DNA of 64,000 nucleotides from contig JAVBMF010000004.1 of assembly GCA_031552735.1 (NCBI GenBank), positions 26,654 through 90,653 on the forward strand, given 5' to 3'. The stretch comes from JAVBUY01 sp031552735. Lineage in GTDB: Bacteria > Bacillota > Clostridia > Christensenellales > Aristaeellaceae. Within the stretch, counting starts at the first letter, position 1. Every line of letters begins with the position of its first letter. Shown here piece after piece: positions 53,383 to 62,541 of the stretch. A program made the position numbers and the translations under genes. A model generated the notes under the pieces. That model was not told the DNA's origin, ran no database searches, and was given only the letters and a program-made list of their open reading frames with translations.

Positions 53383-56300
53383 CTATTTGCGCAGGAAGCG
53401 GAAGAGTATCTCCAGCAACGTATCCATTTCCACGGGCTTGGCCACATGCGCGTTCATGCCATGCATCAGCGCACGGTCAATGTCCTCCTTGAAGGCATTG
53501 GCGGTCAGCGCGATAATCGGCACGGTGCGCGCGTCGGGTCTCGACAGCATGCGGATCGCGTCTGAAGCCTCGTAGCCATCCATCACCGGCATCTGCACAT
53601 CCATGAGAATGATGTCGTAGGCGCCAACCGGCGACTGGCTGAACAGGCGCAGCGCCTCCTCGCCATCGTTGGCTTCGTCAATGGCGATGCCAGTGCTCGA
53701 CAGCATCTCGGCGACGATCATGCGATTGATGTCCACGTCGTCAACCAGCAGCAGACGCTTGCCGGTGAACTTGCTGGTTGTGTCGGTGGGTACCGGCGCG
53801 CTGGGCTCGTCGCTTTCGACCTCTTGCAGCCAGATGTCGAAGCTAAACTCGCTGCCGGCGCCCAGCTCGCTGTTTAGCTCAATGGCGCCGCCAAAGAGTT
53901 GCACGATGCTGCGGCTGATTGCCAGCCCCAGACCGGTGCCGCCGAACTGGCGGGAAACCTTGCGGTTGCCCTGCTCGAAAGGCTCAAAGATGTTAGCCTG
54001 CGCGTCCTTGGAGATGCCAATGCCGGAGTCCTTGACTGAGAAGTGCACCAGCGTGCGTCCATCGCGCTGATCCAGCTTCTTGATGTAGAAGTCGATGATG
54101 CCGCGCTCGGGTGTAAACTTGACGGCGTTGCCCAGCAGGTTGATCAGCACCTGACGCAGACGCAGCGAGTCGCTGAGGAACGTGGAGGGGCGGAAGGTAT
54201 CAAAGTGTGTGGTGAAGGTAATGCCCTTCTCGTCGCAGCGCGGCTTGATGATGCCCGCGACGGTGTTGGCCAGTTTGCCCAGTTCCATCGCTTCCTCGGA
54301 CAACTCGATCTTGCCCGCCTCGATTTTGGAAATATCCAGAATGTCGTTGAGCAGACCGAGCAGGTGCTGCGATGAGGTTTCGATCTGGTTCACATGTCCC
54401 AGCACCTCGGCCTTGTTGGCTTCCGAAGTCGTGCCTTGCAGCTTCTTTTGCACAATGTTCGTGATGCCGATAATGGCATTCATCGGCGTGCGTATCTCGT
54501 GACTCATGCGCGCGAGGAAGTCGCCCTTGTGCTCATTGGCGCGGTTGGCGTCGGCGACAGCTTGCTCCAGATCCAACTGGGTCTGACGCAGCGCCTCCTC
54601 GGCGGTGACGCGCTTGTTGACGTTGCGCGCATAACCAAGCAGGCCCACCAGCGCGCCGTTCGCGTCCTTGATCGGGGTGCGCACGGAGTCCAGCACCTCG
54701 ACATGGCCATCGGCAAAGACGACGCGCTCCTCGGTATACAGCGCGCGGCGACCGGCCAGCGCCTCGCGGTCGTTCTGGTCGAAGCCATTGGCGATCTCGC
54801 GCGGCAGCATCTCAATGGCGACACGGCCCACAAACTGCTCGGGGCGTTGCCCGGAGATGGACGCGAAGCGCGGATTGACAGCCAGATACCTACCATCCAT
54901 GTCCATATACCAGATCAGATCGGGCGAGGAGGAGAAAATCTTATCCAGCAGCATGCGCTGCTCTTCGATTTTGAGCTGTTCGCGCACCATGTCGGAGACA
55001 TCGCGGGTTTCGATGATGTAGCCGATCTTCTGGCCCTGATTGTTCAGGAAGTAGTTGGCGACGCCGCGCACATAGCGGTCCTCGCGCGCGAAGTAGTAGA
55101 TGTCTGCTTCGCGCCCGTTTTGCAGCGCAAGAATCGGGTCATAGACGGAATACGCGGGATACACGCTGTGTAGCGCATAGGGCTGGCCGACCACTTCGGG
55201 CAATGTCTTGTGGTTCAGTGCAAGACCTTTTTCGTTGATGTAGATGATGTCACCATCGGTATTGGTGATGCACAGCGAATCCTTGACCGAATCGACCACG
55301 CTGTCGGCCATTTCGTCGAACGAATCGGCCAGCGTGCCAAACTCATCCTTGACCTTGGCGTGGAAGCGGAATTGGCGCTCGCCCGCGCGGAAGCGCGAGA
55401 TGCCTTGGATAAGCTCGGTGATGTTGCCGGTTAGCCACGATGCCAGCCAGATGGCGATCAGCACCACCAGCGCGACCAGCAGAGCGGTGGCGAGCATCAG
55501 CGTCAGCAGTGTCGTGCCCAAGTTTTCATTGATCGCTGTGTTCAGCCGCTCTCCGGTTTCGCGCGCGGGGCGCGTGAAATCCTCCAAACCGGCGCCGATG
55601 GCCACAAAGCCAAAGCCGCGGCGCGAGAAGTCGTTTTCTTCCGATGGCGCATAATGCCCTGTGTAATAGGGGATGGCGGCTGCCGTGGTCAGCTTGTACA
55701 GGCCGCTCCACAGGATGTAGAACGAACCGGAGCCGCCGTCCCGCGTCAGATCCATCCAGCCGGTGCATTGCGGCGCGTTGTCCAGATAGCGGCCATCTAG
55801 GCCGACCAGACTGCTTTTGGTCAGGATGCCTGCGGGTTTCTTGGCGCGCGATTGTTCGTGGAAGGTGGGCAGATCCTTTACATAATCGGTCCACTTGGCG
55901 ATGCCGCTGGCCTGCCAGCCCTCGTAGATACTGGTCTCCAGCCACGGAATCTGCGGCTCGCCGGTGTTTGGATCAAATCCGACGATGGAATGATGGCGTG
56001 GGTGGCAGATGCTGCGGCATTTGTAGTCCCAGATGAACGCGTAGTTGCCTTCAAACGCGCTGGGCAGGTCGGTGTAGCGTTCGTTCATGGGGGTGATGTG
56101 GTCAACAAACTCCATGATATGGTCGTGATTAAGCGCAAAGGTCACATAGCCAATGATATTGCCGCTGATGTCGGTCACCGGCGTCGCCCAGCGCACAATG
56201 CCCTCAAAGCGCTGACCGTTGGGGTTCTCCTTGCCCGCGTAGGCCTGCTTTTCTGGGGAGAAGGGGATATCGTATCCGCGGTCGGCGGCTGCCTTGGCCA

Positions 56301-57093
56301 CAACCGGTGGCGTGTACATGCCGATATAGTTGGCGCCGACATACGCGCCGGTCACATCCGATACGTAGATTTCGCCGGGTTTCAGCTTTTGCAGCTCGGC
56401 AAAATACGTTTCCGCCTTCACATACGTGTTCTCTCGGCGAGACACGTCCTGCTTGGCAGGGTTCATGGGGTAGTGGGTTTTGGTGGAACCCTGCGCGGTA
56501 ACCTTTACCTGCTCGACGCCGTGTACATCAACGAAGGTGATTTCGTCATACAGCGGTACGCTCTTATAGCGGTAGGCGTCCGGGTCGCGATAATGGAAAC
56601 CGTCCTGATCGTCGTTTTCTTTGTTGGAGGAAATGCCGCCGGTGGTTTTTGCGATGGGCGCGGGCGGATCGATTGGCGCCCAAGCGGTTTGATCCGCGTT
56701 CAGCGCCCACTGACCGCCATCCAGCAGATTGCCGGCCTTGGCCTGGATGTAGGCGCGATAATTCTGCTCGGTGGGCGCGATGCCCGCCAGATACAGGATG
56801 TCAGCATCACGGCCATAGAGGAAATCCGCGACCTCCAGCGCCGTGTCGGTGCTCATGCGCTCAATGTTTTCCACCGCGCTGGCATTGAGTGCCGCAGAGG
56901 AGTCGCTCACCGCGATCTCGCGCAGCACATTGCCCAGCGTGACGATTTGCCGCCACGCGATGAAGGTTACGAGCAACAGCGGGATAACCTTGGCCAGCAG
57001 GAAGATGATGATCAGTTTCGCACGCATGCCCAGGCCAAGCTTGTTGACCTGAACCTCAATCCAGTGCTCAAACCGCAGAAATGTTTTTTTCAT
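53383..57093 (-). CDS. Hybrid sensor histidine kinase with Cache, HAMP, PAS and receiver domains
   Basis: This is a 1236-residue protein. Order: helix 1 (about 25-46), a large extracytoplasmic Cache-like region (about 60-515), helix 2 near 530-555, HAMP (IRGxGERQFRF-like, about 560-610), two PAS domains, HisKA (MSHEIRTPMN, His865), HATPase (NLLGNAVKFT, GGTGLGLAIS) and a receiver domain (LMDVQMPVMDG, Asp1165). It senses an external ligand and phosphorylates its own receiver. No separate response regulator or output gene is adjacent. The ATG at 57093 has AAAGGA eight bases upstream; a start at 57102 would begin inside that site. Confidence 0.93.
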   Translation of the reverse strand: MKKTFLRFEHWIEVQVNKLGLGMRAKLIIIFLLAKVIPLLLVTFIAWRQIVTLGNVLREIAVSDSSAALNASAVENIERMSTDTALEVADFLYGRDADILYLAGIAPTEQNYRAYIQAKAGNLLDGGQWALNADQTAWAPIDPPAPIAKTTGGISSNKENDDQDGFHYRDPDAYRYKSVPLYDEITFVDVHGVEQVKVTAQGSTKTHYPMNPAKQDVSRRENTYVKAETYFAELQKLKPGEIYVSDVTGAYVGANYIGMYTPPVVAKAAADRGYDIPFSPEKQAYAGKENPNGQRFEGIVRWATPVTDISGNIIGYVTFALNHDHIMEFVDHITPMNERYTDLPSAFEGNYAFIWDYKCRSICHPRHHSIVGFDPNTGEPQIPWLETSIYEGWQASGIAKWTDYVKDLPTFHEQSRAKKPAGILTKSSLVGLDGRYLDNAPQCTGWMDLTRDGGSGSFYILWSGLYKLTTAAAIPYYTGHYAPSEENDFSRRGFGFVAIGAGLEDFTRPARETGERLNTAINENLGTTLLTLMLATALLVALVVLIAIWLASWLTGNITELIQGISRFRAGERQFRFHAKVKDEFGTLADSFDEMADSVVDSVKDSLCITNTDGDIIYINEKGLALNHKTLPEVVGQPYALHSVYPAYSVYDPILALQNGREADIYYFAREDRYVRGVANYFLNNQGQKIGYIIETRDVSDMVREQLKIEEQRMLLDKIFSSSPDLIWYMDMDGRYLAVNPRFASISGQRPEQFVGRVAIEMLPREIANGFDQNDREALAGRRALYTEERVVFADGHVEVLDSVRTPIKDANGALVGLLGYARNVNKRVTAEEALRQTQLDLEQAVADANRANEHKGDFLARMSHEIRTPMNAIIGITNIVQKKLQGTTSEANKAEVLGHVNQIETSSQHLLGLLNDILDISKIEAGKIELSEEAMELGKLANTVAGIIKPRCDEKGITFTTHFDTFRPSTFLSDSLRLRQVLINLLGNAVKFTPERGIIDFYIKKLDQRDGRTLVHFSVKDSGIGISKDAQANIFEPFEQGNRKVSRQFGGTGLGLAISRSIVQLFGGAIELNSELGAGSEFSFDIWLQEVESDEPSAPVPTDTTSKFTGKRLLLVDDVDINRMIVAEMLSSTGIAIDEANDGEEALRLFSQSPVGAYDIILMDVQMPVMDGYEASDAIRMLSRPDARTVPIIALTANAFKEDIDRALMHGMNAHVAKPVEMDTLLEILFRFLRK

Positions 57094-57168
57094 AGTGTCC
57101 ATCCTTTGTGAATGAATGCGTTGCGCGATGGATTGTGAACAAAAAATAAAAATTGATAAGCAGTTACC

Positions 57169-57197
57169 ATTATATGCATTTGCTCGCACATGTACAA
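57169..57197 (-). promoter_or_regulatory. Promoter for the hybrid kinase
   Basis: On the minus strand TTGTAC and TATAAT are separated by 17 bp, about 75 bp before the kinase start. Confidence 0.6.
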
Positions 57198-57295
57198 GGA
57201 AAAAAGTATTTCATATTTGCGTCCGTCTCCTGCGCCGCATAGGATGGCGCAGGGTACGTTTTTTACGCGCCCATTGTACGGAAGGAGGCAACCCT

Positions 57296-57961
57296 ATGAG
57301 CAAAATCCCGAGCAGCGGCGCGGCGGCATCGTTTGAGCAGATAATCGGCTGGCCGTATGAATCGCCGGGAACGAATAATCAGAATGGCATCGATTGCAGC
57401 GGTGCGTGGGTGCGCTGTTACAGCCAATATGGCAAGCGCGTATACCACGGCAGCAATACGATTTATCGCAAATATTGCTCGAAAACCGGCAAGATCAATA
57501 GCGAGGCCGACCTGCGCGTTGGCATGGCCATATTCAAGAATCGATCTGACGGCAAAGAGCCCAGCCAATACAAAGGTGACGGCATCGGCAATATGTATCA
57601 CATGGGATGCGTGACACAGGTCAACCCGCTGCGCATTGTGCATGCCACCTCGCCGGTGGCCAAGGTGGATTATAATACGAACAACAATTGGACGCACTGG
57701 GGCATGATGAGCGAGGTGGAATATAGCGACGCGCCCGCCCCGACGCCCACGCCCGACGCGGAGGTGGTGTATACCGCCAAGGTCACCACGGACTCGGGCT
57801 CGCTGAACATGCGCACGCAGCCGGACTTGTCGGCGTCACTGGTTACGCAGATCCCGCGCAACGCGCTGGCAGACGTATTGCAGGATGATACTGTGTGGCT
57901 GCGCGTTCGGTACCAAGGAAAAAGCGGATATGCGATGATGAAGTTCCTGAGAAAGGCATAG
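57296..57961 (+). CDS. NlpC/P60-like cell-wall peptidase with SH3 domain, no signal peptide
   Basis: This 221-residue protein has an NlpC/P60-like part with Cys34 in GIDCSG, and His102 (YHMGC) and possibly His116 (VHATS) as the other catalytic residues. A Pro/Thr linker near 153-162 and an SH3b domain (about 165-221, SGSLNMRTQPDLSASLV) follow. It should cut peptidoglycan stem peptides. The start MSKIPSSGAAASFEQ shows no signal peptide, and GGAAGGAGG places the start firmly at 57296. Absence of a secretion signal recalls phage endolysins. No phage genes surround it. Confidence 0.85.
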   Translation: MSKIPSSGAAASFEQIIGWPYESPGTNNQNGIDCSGAWVRCYSQYGKRVYHGSNTIYRKYCSKTGKINSEADLRVGMAIFKNRSDGKEPSQYKGDGIGNMYHMGCVTQVNPLRIVHATSPVAKVDYNTNNNWTHWGMMSEVEYSDAPAPTPTPDAEVVYTAKVTTDSGSLNMRTQPDLSASLVTQIPRNALADVLQDDTVWLRVRYQGKSGYAMMKFLRKA

Positions 57962-57971
57962 CACAAAAGAA

Positions 57972-58002
57972 AATTCCTCGCATCGGCTTGATGCGGGGAA
58001 TT
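57972..58002. terminator. Hairpin between convergent genes
   Basis: AATTCCTCGCATC (57972-57984) pairs with GATGCGGGGAATT (57990-58002), flanked by AAAAGA and TCTTG. It can act for the NlpC/P60 gene and for spoIIP. Confidence 0.65.
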
Positions 58003-58020
58003 CTTGTGCGCGTCAGCGGG

Positions 58021-59160
58021 CTATTCTTTTTTGTCCGGCTTTTTGCCGATCAGTCCGCCGGTGATTTCGCTGGTGTTGCGCGCGATTTTCTCGCGCATGC
58101 CTTTGCCGGTGCCTGTCGCGAGGAAGGCAAAGGCCAATACCGCGATGCCGCCGATCACCAGCATCCACACGATGCCGCTGGACGCGCCGCTGCTCTTACC
58201 CTTGATGCCGCCGGTGCGCTCAGCCGTGCCGCCATCATTGCCGTTGGCGGGGCCGGTCACCGAGCCATACAGCGCGTTGTCCATGACGCTGGCCATCATT
58301 TTGGTAGAGGCTATGGCGCGCTCCTTGCTGGTGGTGTGCGTGCCGAACTCCAGCAGGATGGCGTGCGGCATCAGTTCCTGGTTATACGCGCCCTTGCCAA
58401 AGAAGATGTCTTTGACCAGCCCGGGATACTGTTTGTCGGCCACCGCTTTGATCTGTTTGGCGAAAGCTTTGTTGGCGTCGGCGTTTTGGTTGCGGCGCCC
58501 GACCAGCAGGCGCACCTTGGTCACTTTCTCGCCATCGACGGTGTCATTGTATTCGTCGGCGTTGGGGATGCCATCGCGATGGATGTCGATCAGCGCGTCG
58601 GGCTGTTTCTGCGCCAGCTTGGTGGCGGTTTGACGCGAGCGGCGATAGGCCCCGGCGTCGTGTGGGCTGTGCGTAGTGTCGTCCAGCACAACCTCAATGC
58701 CCTTTTCCTCCAGCGCGGCTTTCAGCGCCTCGGCGACGTCGTAGATACCGCCCTTGCCATGCGTGCTCTCGGTGCCGTCGCTGGGGATGTACGATTCGTC
58801 GCTGTGTGTGACATACAGGGCGATCAGTTTCTGATTGGCTGGGGCATACACCGGCTGCGCGGCGTCTTGGTTCAGCCAACTGACGTCGGGCATATCCTCT
58901 TTGCCGACTAGTTGGGCGACGGCGGTGCGCTTTTTGTCGTCCACCGAAGCGATGCGATAGAGCTGGTTGTCGGCGGAGAGATACTCATCCTCTGCAAAGA
59001 CCGTCCCCCCGATGGTAAAGAGCGCTTCGCCACCCGCCAGCGATACGGTATAGGTCAGCTCGCCGCTTTCCCAGTCGTCCGCGCGCCCGGGTGTAGGCAA
59101 AAGCGTGAATAGCAGGATCGCTACCATCAGGGAGATCGCCGCTTGCCGCATTTTGCTCAT
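58021..59160 (-). CDS. spoIIP: Stage II sporulation protein P (SpoIIP)
   Basis: This is a 379-residue peptidoglycan amidase/endopeptidase that thins the septal wall during engulfment with SpoIID and SpoIIM. The catalytic region is seen in ALYVTHSDESYIPSDGT and IDIHRDGIPN, and LLEFGTHTTSKERA is also conserved. It has an N-terminal signal segment and, at about 330-352, a second hydrophobic helix with a basic tail. The C-terminal anchor differs from the Bacillus protein. Its start overlaps the DUF1614 stop by four bases. Confidence 0.93.
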   Translation of the reverse strand: MSKMRQAAISLMVAILLFTLLPTPGRADDWESGELTYTVSLAGGEALFTIGGTVFAEDEYLSADNQLYRIASVDDKKRTAVAQLVGKEDMPDVSWLNQDAAQPVYAPANQKLIALYVTHSDESYIPSDGTESTHGKGGIYDVAEALKAALEEKGIEVVLDDTTHSPHDAGAYRRSRQTATKLAQKQPDALIDIHRDGIPNADEYNDTVDGEKVTKVRLLVGRRNQNADANKAFAKQIKAVADKQYPGLVKDIFFGKGAYNQELMPHAILLEFGTHTTSKERAIASTKMMASVMDNALYGSVTGPANGNDGGTAERTGGIKGKSSGASSGIVWMLVIGGIAVLAFAFLATGTGKGMREKIARNTSEITGGLIGKKPDKKE

Positions 59161-59810
59161 TTTTTCCGCCTCCCATCTTCGACCGCGCCATCCTCGTGCG
59201 ACGCGTCGCCCCGGCCAGTGCTCATGCGCTCCAGCGCCTCGCCAACCAGCTCGGCCAGCACCACCGCCAGCAGACCGGAAATTACAATCATATCCAGCGC
59301 GCCCGCGGAGCCCAGATGCAGCACCTGATCGACACCGGTGCTCCAGTTGACGATCGCCACGGCGATATCCGCCAGCGTCACGCCGACCACACCGGCGAAG
59401 AATGCCGCGCGCCGCGAACGGCCCGCCACATACGCGACAATACCGGCGACAATGCCGTAGATATAGTTCGGGTCAAAGCCGATGCGTTCCGGCTCGGCAG
59501 GCAGCAGCCGTCCCAGCAGATAGGTTGCCGCGCCAGTCACCAGCGCCGCGATCACCGCGCGCCAGCGCTCCTTGGCGGTGTCAGCCTTGATCAGCAAATA
59601 GACGCATACCGCCAGCGGCACAAGGCAACCGCCGACATTGACGGTCACCATGCCCAGCGGGATATCCGGTATCAAGCCGCCAAAGAAGATCGCCGCCACC
59701 ACGACCAGCGCCTGCCGGTCGGTCAGGTGCATGCGATCGAGCACGCGCTGCGCCACGCCAAAGAGAATGAGCAGCGCCACCACTGTCAATGCCACCATGC
59801 CGAAAGACAT
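59157..59810 (-). CDS. DUF1614-family membrane protein
   Basis: This 217-residue polytopic protein has about six helices with IPDIPLGMVTVNVGGCLVP and GVTLADIAVAIVNW, both typical of DUF1614. Such proteins are often encoded directly upstream of spoIIP in Clostridia. The function is unknown; the coupling (overlap ATGA) suggests a sporulation or cell-wall role. The charged tail (SHEDGAVEDGRRKK) should be cytoplasmic. GGTGAGGAA sits close to the ATG at 59810; an ATG five codons later is the alternative start. Confidence 0.85.
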   Translation of the reverse strand: MSFGMVALTVVALLILFGVAQRVLDRMHLTDRQALVVVAAIFFGGLIPDIPLGMVTVNVGGCLVPLAVCVYLLIKADTAKERWRAVIAALVTGAATYLLGRLLPAEPERIGFDPNYIYGIVAGIVAYVAGRSRRAAFFAGVVGVTLADIAVAIVNWSTGVDQVLHLGSAGALDMIVISGLLAVVLAELVGEALERMSTGRGDASHEDGAVEDGRRKK

Positions 59811-59947
59811 TTCCTCACCCCAATTGTTGTTGTGTTGTGTTGGCCTAAGTGTGGCTGGTTTGATGGATGCTTATCCGAAAAATGCTTTACAAATGGACGC
59901 GCATGATGCAAAATCAAATGGTATTTTTTGCAATTGGAGGAACAGAT

Positions 59948-60430
59948 ATGCACGTGCATCAGGTCGCGCGCGGCGCGCGCAGCAAGTGGTTTTGGTATGT
60001 GATGGGTATTGGTGCGGTCGCGATGACGGTGATTATCGGCGGCATGCTGCTGTTTGATCAGTTGACCGCGACCCAACCGGTGTATACGCCGCTGGGCGAG
60101 GGCAGGCAAAACGTGCGCGTGCAGGGACAATCGGTGGCGCTGCCCAAAGAGATCACGGCAGACCAGGTGCCGCTGTATCCCGGGGCGCGGATGGCGGATG
60201 TTTTCGCGAACATAGACGCGCAGGGAAAACTGGAGCATTACGCGATCATCAGCTATGCGAAGGCGGCGTATACCGATATTGCGACGCACTATGCGCAAGT
60301 CCTGCCGCAGCCCATTGAGCAGAGCAACACGACGCTGCGATGTGTCTGGTTGAACAAATCGCTGACCGTCTTGATAGACGATGCGCCCAATGACCAAGGC
60401 GAAAGCAAAGTGGAGCTCGTGCTCAAATAG
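59948..60430 (+). CDS. Membrane-anchored protein of unknown function
   Basis: This 160-residue protein has one N-terminal helix (about 15-36) and a soluble extracytoplasmic domain of about 120 residues beginning near VYTPLGEGRQN. I do not recognise a family. The middle YPGARMADVFANIDAQGKLEHYAIISYAKAAYTDI and its length recall small anchored domains that lie beside sporulation genes, but that is a guess. GGAGG lies seven bases before the ATG at 59948; upstream codons have no such site. A terminator follows. Confidence 0.7.
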   Translation: MHVHQVARGARSKWFWYVMGIGAVAMTVIIGGMLLFDQLTATQPVYTPLGEGRQNVRVQGQSVALPKEITADQVPLYPGARMADVFANIDAQGKLEHYAIISYAKAAYTDIATHYAQVLPQPIEQSNTTLRCVWLNKSLTVLIDDAPNDQGESKVELVLK

Positions 60431-60440
60431 TTGGGTCTTC

Positions 60441-60480
60441 GCTGCTTTTCATGATGATTCATGATGAAAAGCAGCTTTTC
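60441..60480 (+). terminator. Intrinsic terminator
   Basis: GCTGCTTTTCAT pairs with ATGAAAAGCAGC and is followed by TTTTC, 10 bp after the anchored hypothetical gene. Confidence 0.85.
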
Positions 60481-60482
60481 AT

Positions 60483-60511
60483 TTGCCTGCAAGCATTTGC
60501 CATGCTATAAT
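60483..60511 (+). promoter_or_regulatory. Promoter for the topoisomerase genes
   Basis: TTGCCT and TATAAT are separated by 17 bp, 45 bp before the gyrB-like start. Confidence 0.75.
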
Positions 60512-60555
60512 CTATATTTGGAAATGTATAGTGTGATGGATGGGAGCAGGCGACG

Positions 60556-62538
60556 ATGGCGAAGAAATACGACGCGGCGGATCTAAAGGTGCTGGAAGGG
60601 CTGGATGCTGTGCGCATGCGGCCTGGTATGTATATCGGCACCACCGGCTCACGCGGCTTGCACCACCTGCTGTGGGAGATTGTCGATAACGCCATTGACG
60701 AGGCGTCCAACGGCTTTGCCAGCGAAATTCGCGTGGAACTGCACAAGGACGGCAGCGCCACCGTGGAGGATAACGGGCGCGGCGTGCCGGTCGATGTGCA
60801 TCCGCAACTGGGCATCACCGGTGTCGAGGTGGTCTTTACCAAGCTGCACGCAGGCGGCAAGTTTGACCACGAAAACTACGGTTACTCCGGCGGCCTGCAT
60901 GGCGTGGGCGCGTCGGTGGTCAACGCGCTGTCAAAGTGGATGATCGTCGATGTCTACAGCGACTGGTCGCATTACCGCGCGCGCTTTGAGAGCTATTATG
61001 AGCCCAAGGAGAAGAAAATCGTTGCAGGACGCATGATGGGCGGACTGGAGCGCGTCGGCAATACGCGCAAGAAAGGCACGCGCGTCACCTTCCTGCCCGA
61101 TGACACGATCTTTGAGGACTGCACGTTTTCCGGCGAGGTGGTCAAGCGCCGCTTGCGCGAGCTGGCGTACCTGAACAAAGGACTCAAAATCATCTTTGAG
61201 GACGAGCGCGTCGCCGACCCGGACAAGCGTGAGCGCGTGTTTCAGTACGAGGGCGGCATTGCCGACTATGTGCTGTACCTCAATCACGACAAGACGCCGC
61301 TGTTTCCGCAGGTGGTGCTCTTCGAGGGCAAAAAGGACGACGTGATCGTCCGCTGCGCCATCCAGTATTCCGACAGCTACACCGACAACGTGTTCTCCTA
61401 CGTCAACAACATCCCCACCGGAGAGGGCGGCACGCACGAGATCGGCTTTAAGACCGCGTACACCAAGGCGTTCAACGACTATGCCCGCCGCATCGGCGCG
61501 CTGAAGGAAAAGGACGTCAATCTAGAGGGCAGCGATTATCGCGAGGGCATGACCGCCGTGCTGTCCTGCTCGGTGCGCAATCCGCAGTTCGAGGGGCAGA
61601 CCAAGGGCCGCCTGGGCAATACCGAGGTGCGCCCTGCGGTGGAAGCCATCGTCAATGAAAAATTGACCGCTTTTTTGGAGGACCTGAAGAACCAAGACGT
61701 TGCACAAATCATTGTGGAAAAAGCGTTGCGCGCCGCCAAAGTGCGAGAGGCCGCACGCAAGGCCAAGGAAGTGGCGCGCGCGAAGAACCAACTGGACGCC
61801 GCGCCGCTGGTGGGCAAGTTGTCCAGCTGCACCGGGCGCAAGGCGGAAGAGAACGAGCTGTTCATCGTCGAGGGCGACTCGGCAGGCGGCTCGGCCAAGC
61901 AAGGGCGCGACCGGCGCTTTCAGGCGATTCTGCCACTGCGCGGAAAGCCGCTGAACGCCGAAAAGAAGCGCATCGATCAGGTGCTGGCCAACGAGGAGTT
62001 CCGCTCGATCATCACCGCGCTGGGCACCGGCATTGATGAGGATTTCGACCTCAAAGACCTCAAATACCACAAGGTCATTATTCTGTCGGACGCCGATCAG
62101 GACGGTGCGCATATCCGCGCGATTTTGCTAACCTTCTTTTACCGCTATATGCGCGATCTGGTGGCGGACGGCCACGTGTACATTGGCATGCCGCCGCTCT
62201 ACCGCGTCAAGCGCGGCAATGACGAGCAGTACGCCTATGACGACCGGGAGCTGAAAAAACTGACCAAGGCGTCCGGGCGCGGCTACACCATCCAGCGCTA
62301 CAAAGGTCTGGGCGAGATGGACCCCGAACAGTTGTGGGAAACCACCATGAGCCCGGAGCATCGCAAACTCTTGCAGGTCACCATCGAGGATGCCGCCGAG
62401 GCCGAGCGCTTGGTCACCATCCTGATGGGCGACAAGGTGGAGCCACGCCGCGACTACATCAATACCTTCGCCAACTTCAACAAGCAGGATACCTTTGCGC
62501 CGCCCGAGCAGGCGACGCTGCATGGGGAGGGGGTGTAA
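60556..62538 (+). CDS. Type IIA topoisomerase subunit B (GyrB/ParE-like)
   Basis: This 660-residue subunit binds and hydrolyses ATP for DNA strand passage. The GHKL ATPase part has EIVDNAIDEAS, DNGRGVPVD and YSGGLHGVGASVVNALS. The Toprim domain has EGDSAGGSAKQGRDR and SDADQDGAHI, and the C-terminus has YKGLGEMDPEQLWETT. The length fits both GyrB and ParE. It is followed three bases later by the A subunit, as in gyrBA or parEC operons. Since canonical gyrBA usually sits near the origin, this may be the topoisomerase IV or a second pair; sequence alone does not decide. Confidence 0.93.
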   Translation: MAKKYDAADLKVLEGLDAVRMRPGMYIGTTGSRGLHHLLWEIVDNAIDEASNGFASEIRVELHKDGSATVEDNGRGVPVDVHPQLGITGVEVVFTKLHAGGKFDHENYGYSGGLHGVGASVVNALSKWMIVDVYSDWSHYRARFESYYEPKEKKIVAGRMMGGLERVGNTRKKGTRVTFLPDDTIFEDCTFSGEVVKRRLRELAYLNKGLKIIFEDERVADPDKRERVFQYEGGIADYVLYLNHDKTPLFPQVVLFEGKKDDVIVRCAIQYSDSYTDNVFSYVNNIPTGEGGTHEIGFKTAYTKAFNDYARRIGALKEKDVNLEGSDYREGMTAVLSCSVRNPQFEGQTKGRLGNTEVRPAVEAIVNEKLTAFLEDLKNQDVAQIIVEKALRAAKVREAARKAKEVARAKNQLDAAPLVGKLSSCTGRKAEENELFIVEGDSAGGSAKQGRDRRFQAILPLRGKPLNAEKKRIDQVLANEEFRSIITALGTGIDEDFDLKDLKYHKVIILSDADQDGAHIRAILLTFFYRYMRDLVADGHVYIGMPPLYRVKRGNDEQYAYDDRELKKLTKASGRGYTIQRYKGLGEMDPEQLWETTMSPEHRKLLQVTIEDAAEAERLVTILMGDKVEPRRDYINTFANFNKQDTFAPPEQATLHGEGV

Positions 62539-62541
62539 ACC

